From Prevotella sp. UBA3675 (GTDB lineage Bacteria > Bacteroidota > Bacteroidia > Bacteroidales > Bacteroidaceae): a stretch of DNA of 64,000 nucleotides. The DNA lies in the NCBI GenBank assembly GCA_002372235.1, contig DFJI01000036.1, positions 17,184 to 81,183 of the forward strand. Direction: 5' to 3'. Positions 24,545 through 33,886 of the stretch are shown here, piece after piece; positions within the stretch are counted from its first letter, which is position 1; every line of letters begins with the position of its first letter. The notes under the pieces are model-generated. The model made no database searches and was not told where the DNA came from. It was given only the letters and a program-made list of their open reading frames with translations. The position numbers and the translations under genes were made by a program.

Positions 24545-24656
24545 GGGGTGATTTAGGCCATTTCAGCATAAGCAGCTGCAGCGGATTATATAATCGGCTA
24601 TAGCGGACTATATAATCCGCTGCAGCTGCTTATACTCGTTCGGCCTGAATCGCTCC
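24545..24656. repeat. Long palindromic repeat, copy 1
   Basis: Begins GGGGTGATTTAGGCCATTTC and holds two copies of TATATAAT-core units with CTGCAG/CTATAG boxes, ending in an imperfect mirror of the left arm. The outer right arm has diverged. Related to copy 2 at 54002-54115, in which the CTGCAG and CTATAG boxes are exchanged while pairing is kept. Confidence 0.85.
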
Positions 24657-24718
24657 TAAAATCATCGCGTTTTGCTCCCTGAAATGACTGTAATGGTTCT
24701 TAGATTTCTAATTAGGAA

Positions 24719-24832
24719 AGAAATTACCATAATTATCATAATTTCTCCACAAATACATGTTTTTCTTCATCGGTGGAAAAGTTATACATCTTTAATCCTA
24801 ATGGAGAAATTATGAGAATTATGCAAATTTCT
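24719..24832. repeat. 30-bp inverted repeat
   Basis: Left arm 24719-24748 and right arm 24803-24832 pair at 27 of 30 positions, separated by 54 nt. It is distinct from the palindromic element just upstream; no ORF overlaps it. Confidence 0.7.
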
Positions 24833-25140
24833 TTACTACATCCTTTACCGCTCGCAAAGCGGCTTCATAATCGTATTAAACGTATTAAGCGTTAACAAAA
24901 AAAAAAACTGCAAATTTTTGTAACTAAAAGGTGCTTTTTTCCCCCTCAATACTCTTTTTCCTATCTTTGCAAAATGAAAGTCGTGAGACTTGACCTTTTA
25001 AATTTATAAATTAATAATAGTAATTCAAAATGAAGAATAGGATTACGTTCTTTTTACAGGTAATCAGATTGTTCAGGGTATAAACTTAAAACTAAAAAGA
25101 GAAAACTTTTACTAACACCAATATAATAGAAAAAACAATT
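24833..25140. other. Leader region of the large secreted protein
   Basis: AT-rich, with A/T homopolymer runs, a TATCTTTG box at 24962-24969 that could start the transcript, and a 17-codon ORF (25030-25083, starting MKNRITFF) that might be a leader peptide. The 5' leader would be about 165 nt. Confidence 0.4.
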
Positions 25141-28100
25141 ATGAGAAAACTAAAACTATTAATGGCGGCATGCGCCCTGGTGGGTGGTGTCGCAGTAGGC
25201 TGGGCGCAGACAGCCCCATTCCTTCAGGAGAAGAGTGACTTCAGTGGAGCCACAGTATCATCGTTGACAACATTTGTTCCCTCGGGAACTACCTACACGC
25301 TCGAACTAACTGGATGTGTTGCAAGTCAAGAAATCACCGTCCCCGGCGGCTCTTTCTCTTATATGCCGACAACAAACGGAACCGTCCGCTTCGTAAGAAA
25401 TGGCGGTGATGTCGTCTATGTGTATGAGGGGACGACCTATAAAGGAACGGTATCAGTATCTACACCTGCAGATCCGACATTCCCAGATATTTACGGAGAT
25501 ACTGACAGTTCTACTGACAAAACAGGTATTTACTCAGAGAACAACCTCTTTAAAAACCCAGGTTTTGAAACATTGGGAGAAAAACTTAGCGATCACAATT
25601 ATAAAGCTCAGAATTGGGAAGCTAATGGATATTCTTATGGAAGCAAAAGTCGTGTAAGAGACAATGCAAATTTGTCTGGTCAGGAAGGCAGTTGCACTTT
25701 CATGATTCATGGTTATGGATCCCCCGCAGAGTATTTATCTCAGCAAGTGGAAGGACTGAACAACTTCACTCCATATCAAGTCAAGATGAAAATATGGTTC
25801 CATGAGGGCGCAGCATGTACTTATACCGCAACTGTTGGTACATCAATTGGAAATGGAGCATTATATTCTGGAGAAGTAGCCACTCCAGGGAGTGGGTCGG
25901 CTGACAGAACCTTCACTTTCAATACCGATGACCTGACAGGAGAGAATTATTACTTTACTCTGACTCGCATAACAGATAAACGAATTGGTAATTTTGACCG
26001 TATGACTATGGTTGCAGCTACTGGTGGCGGCATTGGCATCACTGGCGCAACTGGCGCGACATTCCTGACAGGAACAGCCTATGCCCCCGAAGGTGTTTTA
26101 GCAGCAGCCTTAGAGAATGGTCCTATTGATGTAACCTCTCGCGTTACTAATCCTAATTTCGATTCGAATATCACAGGTTGGACTTCTTATACTAATTCTT
26201 CCAGCAATAAGGTTGCTAATAACAAAACAGATTACACGACAAACTTCTGGGAAAACTGGAACCCGACCGCAAAAGAAGGCCGCATGTTCCACAACAACCT
26301 GCCCCAGGGTACATACGAACTACAGATTTATGCATTTGCCGACCAACTTGGCTATATGACTCCGTTCAGCACTGCGGTTGCCGTTTATGCGCAAGGGCAG
26401 GAAGTGGGGACGTCTTCTTCTGATAAAGTTCGCCCGAACTATGTTAACGACATTAACTTTGCATACTACAAATCCTATGCATACGTGGATGAAACGGGAA
26501 AATTGGAAATTGGTCTCCGTCAATATTCTCCGGCACAGTTCCGTTGGCTCGGTATTGACAATGTCACACTGAAATATATTGCTACCGACAACCAAGAAGA
26601 AGCAAAGATGCTGGAACTCTATCAGGCAAAATGGGAAGCAGCAAAGGCTATCCTTTCTGATGGTAACTATTCCAGTGTCTTAGGAAAAGAACGCACGGAC
26701 CTTGTTAATGCACTTTCTGCAACAGTATCTGCATACGCTGATTATAAGACCGTGGCTGACGCGGCTCACACAGCATGCCAGACTTTTATGAGTGCTAAAG
26801 ATGTATATGCTGCCTGTGCTACAGAATATAGTCACTACCAAGAACTCTCCGGCACTGCCACCTATGAGAGCTTCATCTCCAGCACAAGAACCGCAACTGA
26901 TGTCCTGAACGCTATTAAAGAGGCTGAGTATGTTGCCGTCACCACCACATACGATACCGATGGCTCAGCGCTTTTCATTCCGTCTTGGGACAATACGAAT
27001 TTTGTTGGTGCGACAGGTCAACACTGGAGTGGAAATGGTGCTACTGAGTATTTCGACAGATGGAACGGGGAAGCAATCAATTGTTCAATATCTAAGACTG
27101 TCACTCTTCCTGAAGGCCACTATGTGTTCTATGCTGCTGGCCGAGGACAAGCTAATTCAGCCTCTTCAGTTACACTAAAAGTGACATACGATGAGACGAC
27201 ACTGACACAGGCCTACACGATGAAAGGCGATACCGGATATGGTATATCTACTGACGGTAAAGCAAATTTCTCTGCCTCTGGCGAATACGCCAATAACGGT
27301 GCAGGCCGTGGTTGGGAGTGGCGTTATATTGCATTTGACCTGAATACAGAAACGAGTGTTACTCTTTCTATCGAGGGTACGGCAAACAATTCATGGATGA
27401 GCGCAAGTGATACCAAACTACTGACTTACGATAACATCGCCGTTACACGTCAGAACTACGAGGCTGCTCTTGCGGCTGCACAGGCTTATCAGGATGACGA
27501 AATGTTCACTGAAGACAAAGCATCTCTCAATACAGCTATTTCTGACAATACGCTCACCGTAGCTACTGCTACGCAGTCTGAGTTGACCACTGCCACGGAG
27601 AACCTCAATGCTGCCGCTGCAAAGGCTGCTGCCGACATTGTTCGCTATACGACATACACTACCGCTGTTTCTACCATCAATAATGGAACAAACGTCGACC
27701 TGACCAATCTGATTGGCAACCCCAGTTTTGAAAGCACTGCTGCTTATGCACTTGTTGCGGATGGTTGGGTGAATGAAGGTGTCGGCACTCAAGGACAGAC
27801 CAATGATGGTTTTGGCAACAACCGTGTAGGTAACGTGTTTGCTGAACGCTGGGCCAATAACACTGCTATTGGTGCATTCAAGACTTACCAGACCATTGAC
27901 GCACTGCCCGCAGGTCTTTATGAAGTGTCTGTTGTCGCATCATTCAATGGTACTGGTGCATCACTGGTTGTTAACGGTGCCACTACTGCCATTACTGATG
28001 CTGCTACCTATTCTCTTCTTACCCAGATTTCCGACAAGGGGACTATTGAATTAGGTGTACAGGCTGTTTCGCCTACAGGTTCTTGGTTCATGGCCGACAA

Positions 28101-29541
28101 CTTCCAGCTAAAGTATGTTGGCGAAGACTTCCCTGTCTATACCCTCGCTTCTGGCAAGATGGGTACTGACAAGGCTGCTGCTCAGACCGCTGCTGAAGCA
28201 GCTTTCATAGAGAACAAGACCGTCAGCAACTACAACGCACTGCTTGCCGCTATTGCTGAAGCAGAGGCATCGAAAACCAACTATGCAGCCCTGAAAGCCG
28301 CCATTGACAAGGCTGAGGCTGTGAAAGAGGCCAACAACTTCGTCACTTCTGATGCTGCCACGACTTTTGCAAATGAGATCTCTACGGCCACAGCAGCTTG
28401 GACGGACGTTACTTATACCGATGCACAGGCCACTGCTGAAATCACCACTCTGGGTACAGCTATTTCCGGACATCGCGGAAATGCAACTGGTAAGGCCGGC
28501 AACTATATTGTCTCTGCCTGGGATACCAACACCAACGGTCAGACTGAAGGCAACTGGGATGGCTACTACATCAACACATGGTCAACTGAGGGTGACAACG
28601 ATGGCTCTGGCTTCTCGGTTCCTTTCTTCGAATACTACGTTAATAATGACCAAAACCTTCCTGCCAAAACTATGACCGCAACACTGACAGGTCTTGAAAA
28701 CGGTTGCTACGATGTTACAATCTGGGCTCGCGTACAGCGCAGAACCGATGCTGACTTTAACGGTGACAACTCAATGATTACCATGAGCGTGAACGATGGC
28801 GAGAAAGTGAGCATCATGAGCAATACCAGCAACAATGTAGGAACTGGAGGTAGCACTATGCGTCTTGGTCGCTATACTGCTCGCGGCATGGTGACCGACG
28901 GCACGCTGACACTGAGCATCGACGTGAAGTTAGACGCTAATGTTCACTGGCTCAGCTGGCGCGACGTGAAATACACGAAGGTGGCCGACGAGTCTATAAC
29001 CGTCAGCGATGCAGGCTTTGCTACTTACGTTAGTGACAACGACCTTAACTACTCTGGCGTTACTGGTCTGACGGCTTATAAAGCTACCGTTAGCGGTAAT
29101 ACCATTACCTTCGAAACGGTGACCACCGTTCCTGCTGGTGAAGGCGTGCTGCTGAAAGGTGCTGGTGACACCTATAGTGTTCCCGTGACCGCTGGTGTGG
29201 CAGCTTGGGGTGCTGAAGAAAATGCCTTCATTCGTGGCACGGGCGCAGCTGTAGAGACCGGCAGCGGTCCTTACAACTACATTCTGAACAAGGTGAATGG
29301 CGTAATAGGCTTCTATCGCGCAAATAATCAGATAGTAGCAACAAATCGCGCTTACCTGCAGACCACTACAAATGCAGCCCGTCTGAACATCAGTTTCGAC
29401 GATGACGACCAGACAACGGGTATCGCTCGCGTAGAAGAGACCGTAGCCAACGATGCTGTCTATACACTGAGCGGCGTGCGCGTGGAGAAGCCCACTAAGG
29501 GACTCTACATCAAGAACGGCAAGAAGGTTGTGATAAAATAA
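25141..29541 (+). CDS. Very large secreted multidomain surface protein
   Basis: A 1466-residue exported protein. Signal peptide to about residue 23 (ending GWAQ). It has several jelly-roll-like carbohydrate-binding-type modules opening NPGFET, NPNFDS and NPSFES, separated by helical FIVAR-like segments (KWEAAKAIL, ALKAAIDKAEAV), then a beta-sandwich region and a short tail ending YTLSGVRVEKPTKGLYIK. That tail resembles the type IX secretion C-terminal signal seen in Prevotella proteins. No catalytic motif is recognised; it is probably a glycan-binding or adhesive surface protein. A 57-codon ORF follows at once. Confidence 0.8.
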   Translation: MRKLKLLMAACALVGGVAVGWAQTAPFLQEKSDFSGATVSSLTTFVPSGTTYTLELTGCVASQEITVPGGSFSYMPTTNGTVRFVRNGGDVVYVYEGTTYKGTVSVSTPADPTFPDIYGDTDSSTDKTGIYSENNLFKNPGFETLGEKLSDHNYKAQNWEANGYSYGSKSRVRDNANLSGQEGSCTFMIHGYGSPAEYLSQQVEGLNNFTPYQVKMKIWFHEGAACTYTATVGTSIGNGALYSGEVATPGSGSADRTFTFNTDDLTGENYYFTLTRITDKRIGNFDRMTMVAATGGGIGITGATGATFLTGTAYAPEGVLAAALENGPIDVTSRVTNPNFDSNITGWTSYTNSSSNKVANNKTDYTTNFWENWNPTAKEGRMFHNNLPQGTYELQIYAFADQLGYMTPFSTAVAVYAQGQEVGTSSSDKVRPNYVNDINFAYYKSYAYVDETGKLEIGLRQYSPAQFRWLGIDNVTLKYIATDNQEEAKMLELYQAKWEAAKAILSDGNYSSVLGKERTDLVNALSATVSAYADYKTVADAAHTACQTFMSAKDVYAACATEYSHYQELSGTATYESFISSTRTATDVLNAIKEAEYVAVTTTYDTDGSALFIPSWDNTNFVGATGQHWSGNGATEYFDRWNGEAINCSISKTVTLPEGHYVFYAAGRGQANSASSVTLKVTYDETTLTQAYTMKGDTGYGISTDGKANFSASGEYANNGAGRGWEWRYIAFDLNTETSVTLSIEGTANNSWMSASDTKLLTYDNIAVTRQNYEAALAAAQAYQDDEMFTEDKASLNTAISDNTLTVATATQSELTTATENLNAAAAKAAADIVRYTTYTTAVSTINNGTNVDLTNLIGNPSFESTAAYALVADGWVNEGVGTQGQTNDGFGNNRVGNVFAERWANNTAIGAFKTYQTIDALPAGLYEVSVVASFNGTGASLVVNGATTAITDAATYSLLTQISDKGTIELGVQAVSPTGSWFMADNFQLKYVGEDFPVYTLASGKMGTDKAAAQTAAEAAFIENKTVSNYNALLAAIAEAEASKTNYAALKAAIDKAEAVKEANNFVTSDAATTFANEISTATAAWTDVTYTDAQATAEITTLGTAISGHRGNATGKAGNYIVSAWDTNTNGQTEGNWDGYYINTWSTEGDNDGSGFSVPFFEYYVNNDQNLPAKTMTATLTGLENGCYDVTIWARVQRRTDADFNGDNSMITMSVNDGEKVSIMSNTSNNVGTGGSTMRLGRYTARGMVTDGTLTLSIDVKLDANVHWLSWRDVKYTKVADESITVSDAGFATYVSDNDLNYSGVTGLTAYKATVSGNTITFETVTTVPAGEGVLLKGAGDTYSVPVTAGVAAWGAEENAFIRGTGAAVETGSGPYNYILNKVNGVIGFYRANNQIVATNRAYLQTTTNAARLNISFDDDDQTTGIARVEETVANDAVYTLSGVRVEKPTKGLYIKNGKKVVIK

Positions 29542-29573
29542 ACAAGGTGTAACTTCAAAAAACGTAAATAGAC

Positions 29574-29747
29574 ATGAAAAAGATATATTATAAGCCGGAG
29601 ACTAAGATTGTTGAAGTGCAACTGGCACAAATCATTGCCGGATCACTGCAGGGTATGGCTGAAGAGGGTGGAAACGTCGAGGTGATAGATGACAATGCCA
29701 CAGATGCAGGCATGTCTCGCGGCGGCTTCTGGGACGATGACTATTAA
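29574..29747 (+). CDS. 57-residue satellite protein
   Basis: ATG 29574, 32 nt after the large protein, opens MKKIYYKPETKIVEVQLAQ and ends RGGFWDDDY. Small proteins of this pattern (MKK..Y..P...VVE..., variable middle, acidic-aromatic tail) recur in Bacteroidota, often beside surface-protein genes; function unknown. It has no typical signal peptide. A hairpin around 29777-29808 may end the transcript. Confidence 0.65.
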   Translation: MKKIYYKPETKIVEVQLAQIIAGSLQGMAEEGGNVEVIDDNATDAGMSRGGFWDDDY

Positions 29748-29842
29748 TCTCCGACCATAGCGTCAGCTGAAAGCAATCGGGCGGCATCACTCTCTCATGG
29801 GTGGTGCCGCTGCTTGTTACGTATAAAAATCATCTGCGATAT

Positions 29843-29873
29843 TTTGAAGAATCAGAAATAATCTTTATCTTTG
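29843..29873 (+). promoter_or_regulatory. Promoter of the Rpn-family gene
   Basis: TTTG (29843-29846), 19-nt spacer and TATCTTTG (29866-29873), 24 nt before ATG 29898. Confidence 0.7.
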
Positions 29874-29897
29874 CGGTGAAAATAAAAAGGAAAAACT

Positions 29898-30818
29898 ATG
29901 AACGAAGATAACAGATACGTGAGATTCGACTGGGCTGCCAAGCGGATGCTGAGAAATAAGGCCGACTTCGTGGTGTTTGAAGGGCTGATTTCGGTGCTGC
30001 TGGGAGAGAAGATTACCATCGTGGAACTTCTCGAAAGCGAGGGCAATCAGGATTATGAGGACGATAAGTTTAACCGTGTAGATATCAAGGCTAAGAACTC
30101 GAAGGACGAAATCATACTGGTGGAGATACAGCAGACACGTGAGCTGTACTACCTGCAGCGCGTCCTCTACGGTGTGGCGAAGGCCATCACAGAGCATATC
30201 TCTCGCGGACAGAGCTACAGGAACGTGAAGAAGGTGTACTCAATCAACATCATCTACTTCGACCTGGGACAAGGTGCCGACTACTTGTATCACGGTCAGA
30301 CAAAGTTGACGGGGGTGCATACTGGTGATGACCTGCTCATCGGACAGCGCGACAAGGATGCACTGCGGATGCAGGTTCCTGAGGAGGTGTTCCCGGAATA
30401 CTATATCATACGTGTGAACGAATTCAACAAGCTGGCTACTACTCCCCTCGAAGAATGGCTCGACTATCTGAAGACCGGACACATCAAGGAGGATACTACC
30501 ACCCCGGGACTGCAAGAGGCCCGCGAACGGCTGGAATATCTGAAGATGGATCGTAGGCAACGTGCCGAATACGACAATCATCTGGATATTCTCATGTATC
30601 AGAACGATGTGCTGGAGGGGGCCAAACAGGAAGGCTTGGCCGAAGGTCGTGCCGAAGGTCGTGCTGAAGGTCGTGCTGAAGGTTTGGTTAAAGGTCGTGC
30701 TGAAGGTGAAAAGGCAAAAGCTGTTGAGATAGCTCAACAGTTGAAATCTATGGGACTTTCTGTAGAGGACGTAGCTAAAGCCACTGGACTGACTGCGGAT
30801 GAGGTGAAGAAACTATAA
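29898..30818 (+). CDS. Rpn-family recombination-promoting nuclease / PD-(D/E)XK transposase-like protein
   Basis: A 306-residue member of the Rpn (PDDEXK) family. Seen: RFDWAAKRMLRNKADF start, catalytic segment NRVDIKAKN...ILVEIQQTRE (D and E-x-Q), then a helical middle. Residues about 250-278 are a tandem run of AEGR units encoded by a 12-bp DNA repeat (30640-30710), followed by an HTH-like tail (LSVEDVAKATGLTADEVKKL). Known members nick DNA and promote recombination. Repeat number may vary by slippage. Confidence 0.85.
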   Translation: MNEDNRYVRFDWAAKRMLRNKADFVVFEGLISVLLGEKITIVELLESEGNQDYEDDKFNRVDIKAKNSKDEIILVEIQQTRELYYLQRVLYGVAKAITEHISRGQSYRNVKKVYSINIIYFDLGQGADYLYHGQTKLTGVHTGDDLLIGQRDKDALRMQVPEEVFPEYYIIRVNEFNKLATTPLEEWLDYLKTGHIKEDTTTPGLQEARERLEYLKMDRRQRAEYDNHLDILMYQNDVLEGAKQEGLAEGRAEGRAEGRAEGLVKGRAEGEKAKAVEIAQQLKSMGLSVEDVAKATGLTADEVKKL

Positions 30819-30862
30819 AGGTCTTGATTCAGACTAACCCATAAAAACAAGACAAAAACAAT

Positions 30863-31900
30863 ATGAAGAAATTATTATTATCGGCCATGTTGGCCATCGG
30901 TGCCCTGACTGCTCAGGCCCAGAACCCACAGAAGGGAACTTACGGATACCTGTATTGCCACATGAGCGACCGTGGAGAATATACCGCTTATGCCATTAGC
31001 CGCGACGGCATGAACTATGAGGACATCATAGGAGGAAATGCCATCATGGACCCCAAGGAGCACGCCCGAATCGAGGGGGGACAGCGCGATGCCTACATCT
31101 GCCGCGCATGGAACGGCAAGGGATATGTGATGGTGACCACCGACATGTGTGTGGCCAAGAGTCGCAAATGGGACAACTACGGAATAGACCTGCTCAAGAG
31201 CGACGACCTCATTCACTGGACGAGTGTCACCTTCGACTATCGAAAGGGCACCAGTATCTTCTCGAACCCGGAGGCCGAGAGCGTGTATAAAGACTGGTCA
31301 ACCATCAACCGCGTGTGGGCACCGCAGATATTCTGGGACCCCAACTACGTGTGGGAGAACGGCGAGAAAGGTGGCTACATGATCTACTACAGCATGCTGA
31401 ACCGGCCTGAGGAAGGCTACGACCGCATGTACTACAGCTATGCCGACAAGTCGTTTACGAAACTGACGCAGCCGCGCCTGCTCTTCGACTGGGGCTATGC
31501 CACCATCGATGCCGACATTAACCTGCTGGCCGACGGCAAGTATCACATGCTCATCAAGAAAGAGGGCGGACAGAAGGGCATCTTCACCGCCACGAGCGAC
31601 CATCTGACCAGCGGATGGGGCGAGCCTGTGGCCGACGACTACGTGAGCTTTGAGGGCAAGAAGAACTGTGAGGGATCGAGCGCCTTCCAGCTCATAGGCG
31701 ACAAGACTTGGCGCGTGGCTTATATTCAGTATAGCGACACCCCCAAGCACTACCGCATCTGCGAGGCCGACGAGAACCTGCGCAACTTCCGTAATCCGCA
31801 GGACATCAAGGGCGTGACGGGACCACAGCACGGCTCGTTCATGCGGCTCACTAAGAAAGAATATAAGCGACTGAAGAAGTGGTCGGACAAGCAGAAATGA
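30863..31900 (+). CDS. Secreted family 43 glycoside hydrolase-like protein
   Basis: A 345-residue exported protein with a signal peptide (ending TAQAQ) and a five-bladed propeller pattern of GH43 / arabinosidase-like enzymes: DLIHWTSV, RVWAPQIFWDP, GYMIYYSM, ATIDADINLLADGKYHMLIK, CEGSSAFQ. Candidate acids are Asp in the first blade, Asp in TIDAD and Glu in NCEG. Probably cleaves arabinose- or xylose-containing glycans. It overlaps the next gene by ATGA. Confidence 0.85.
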   Translation: MKKLLLSAMLAIGALTAQAQNPQKGTYGYLYCHMSDRGEYTAYAISRDGMNYEDIIGGNAIMDPKEHARIEGGQRDAYICRAWNGKGYVMVTTDMCVAKSRKWDNYGIDLLKSDDLIHWTSVTFDYRKGTSIFSNPEAESVYKDWSTINRVWAPQIFWDPNYVWENGEKGGYMIYYSMLNRPEEGYDRMYYSYADKSFTKLTQPRLLFDWGYATIDADINLLADGKYHMLIKKEGGQKGIFTATSDHLTSGWGEPVADDYVSFEGKKNCEGSSAFQLIGDKTWRVAYIQYSDTPKHYRICEADENLRNFRNPQDIKGVTGPQHGSFMRLTKKEYKRLKKWSDKQK

Positions 31901-33846
31901 AACGTCAGAGACAAAATAACAGAAATCAAGGACCGGTGAGCAAGACGGAGCAACCGACGGCTGCACCGCAGAAAAGCCGTGGCCTGGCCAAATGGCTGCA
32001 GCCAGCAGGGACAGGCGTGTGCGTGCTGGCGCTCGTGGCGGCGTTTGTGGTCATGGTGACGGTGGAAAGCGACTATCTGAAGCGTGTAGAGGAACTGAAC
32101 CTGTTTCTCTACACGCCATTGTTTTTCAAGCAGCAGTTAGTGGTGCCGGGCGGACCGCTCACCTATTTGGGCACCTACTTCACGCAGTACTTCTACCATC
32201 CCTGGGTGGGCAGTCTGTTGCTCTGCCTGTGGCTGGGCCTGATGATGTGGCTCACGAAGCGTGCCTTCGGCGTGTCGCAACGGTGGATGCCCGTGCTGCT
32301 CGTGCCTGTGGCAATGATTCTGCTCACCGACTTCGACTTGGGCTACTGGATCTATTACCTGAAGCTTCGCGGCCATTTCTTCGTTGCCGTGACGGGTGTG
32401 TCGATGGCTGTAGGCACTACGTGGCTCTATCGTGTGCTGGCCGAGAAGGCCGGTGGAAAGAATCAGGGACTGGCTACGGCGCTGCTGGCGCTGTTTGTCG
32501 TGGCAGTGGCTTTCTGCTCCTATCCCGTAGGTGGCTTCTACGGCATTCTGGCGCTCTGTCTTATCGGACTGCTGACTTGGCGCATCAGTCAGCTGTCAAT
32601 GTGGCAGAAGGGCATCCTCTCGGTAGTGGTCCTGGGCATGATAGCATTCGTTCCTAACTTTTACTATCGCCATGTGTTCTATCAGACGAACAGCGATTTC
32701 GTCTTCATGCAGTCATTGCCCGTCTATAGCGTGGGCGAGACGTTCACACCTTATTATATTCCTTATATCGTGCTCGTCGTCTCGTTGGCAGCTTTAGCCC
32801 TGCTTTATCGGGTCAAGGTGAACATGAAAGACTGGATGGCGGCCCTGCTGCCATTGGTGGTGGCTGGAGTAGGGGTGTGGAGCTGCTGGAACTGGTGGTA
32901 TAAGGACAAGACCTTCCACGAGGAGATACGCATGAATGCCTGCGTAGATAAGGGCGACTGGGAAGGCGTGCTGAAGATCGTGCGCGAGCATGAGGGCGAG
33001 CCCACTCGTATGATTGTGGTATATAAGAATCTGGCACTCTTCAAGTTGGGACGTGCCGGCAACGAGATGTATGCCTATCCCGACGGGGCAAAGAAGCCCG
33101 ACGCCAACTTCGAGCTGCGCATGGCTCAGTTGGGCGGCAAGAACATCTACCTGCACTACGGACTGCCCAACTACTGCTACCGCTGGTGCCTGGAAGACGG
33201 CGTGGAGACAGGCTGGCGCGTGGATCATCTGAAATTCCTGTTGCGTTGCTCGCTGCTCAATGGCGAGTGGCAGGTGGCACAGAAATACATCGACCTGCTG
33301 AAACAGACGAGATACTATGCTGAGTGGGCCGCACAGTACGAACCGCTTACTAAGATGAAGGAGGCGATGAAGTCGCAAATCAGTCAGCATCCCGAACTGG
33401 GACCCATCTACCGGCTGATGCTGAACACCAAAGACCAGCTGGGCAGTGACCAGTCGCTCATTGAAATGTTCATGCTCAATCTGCAAGCCTATCGCGTGAC
33501 CGACGATGTGGTGTGTGCCGAACTGGCGCTTCTCTCAGCCTTACAGCTCAAGGACATTCCTACTTTCTGGCGGGCATTCAACCAGTATGCCCTGCTGAAG
33601 AAGGACGGCATCATACCGCGCTATTATCAGGAGGCTGCTTTCCTCTATGGCAATCTGGAACACAACGTGGATATAAGCCGCATGCCCTTCGATCCGTCTA
33701 TTCCGGCTAACTATGCCGCCTTCATGCAGGCTGCCCAGCAGTATCCAGGCAAGTCGGAGGAGCAGCTGAAGGACTTGCTCAGAGCACGCTTCGGCGACAC
33801 GTTCTACTATAACTACTTCCTGATGCGAAACATGAAGACGTATTGA
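31897..33846 (+). CDS. Large integral membrane protein (DUF6057-like)
   Basis: A 649-residue protein. Residues about 1-350 contain some nine hydrophobic segments; the C-terminal 300 residues are soluble and helical, TPR-like (NLALFKLGRAGNEMYAYPD, LLRCSLLNGEWQVAQKYIDLLK). The ATG overlaps the GH43 stop (ATGA), giving translational coupling; a GTG at 31879 was rejected. It matches a Bacteroidota family of unknown function. Confidence 0.75.
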   Translation: MKRQRQNNRNQGPVSKTEQPTAAPQKSRGLAKWLQPAGTGVCVLALVAAFVVMVTVESDYLKRVEELNLFLYTPLFFKQQLVVPGGPLTYLGTYFTQYFYHPWVGSLLLCLWLGLMMWLTKRAFGVSQRWMPVLLVPVAMILLTDFDLGYWIYYLKLRGHFFVAVTGVSMAVGTTWLYRVLAEKAGGKNQGLATALLALFVVAVAFCSYPVGGFYGILALCLIGLLTWRISQLSMWQKGILSVVVLGMIAFVPNFYYRHVFYQTNSDFVFMQSLPVYSVGETFTPYYIPYIVLVVSLAALALLYRVKVNMKDWMAALLPLVVAGVGVWSCWNWWYKDKTFHEEIRMNACVDKGDWEGVLKIVREHEGEPTRMIVVYKNLALFKLGRAGNEMYAYPDGAKKPDANFELRMAQLGGKNIYLHYGLPNYCYRWCLEDGVETGWRVDHLKFLLRCSLLNGEWQVAQKYIDLLKQTRYYAEWAAQYEPLTKMKEAMKSQISQHPELGPIYRLMLNTKDQLGSDQSLIEMFMLNLQAYRVTDDVVCAELALLSALQLKDIPTFWRAFNQYALLKKDGIIPRYYQEAAFLYGNLEHNVDISRMPFDPSIPANYAAFMQAAQQYPGKSEEQLKDLLRARFGDTFYYNYFLMRNMKTY

Positions 33847-33886
33847 ACGGTGAACGGTGAACGTTGAACGATGAAAAACGAAAATT

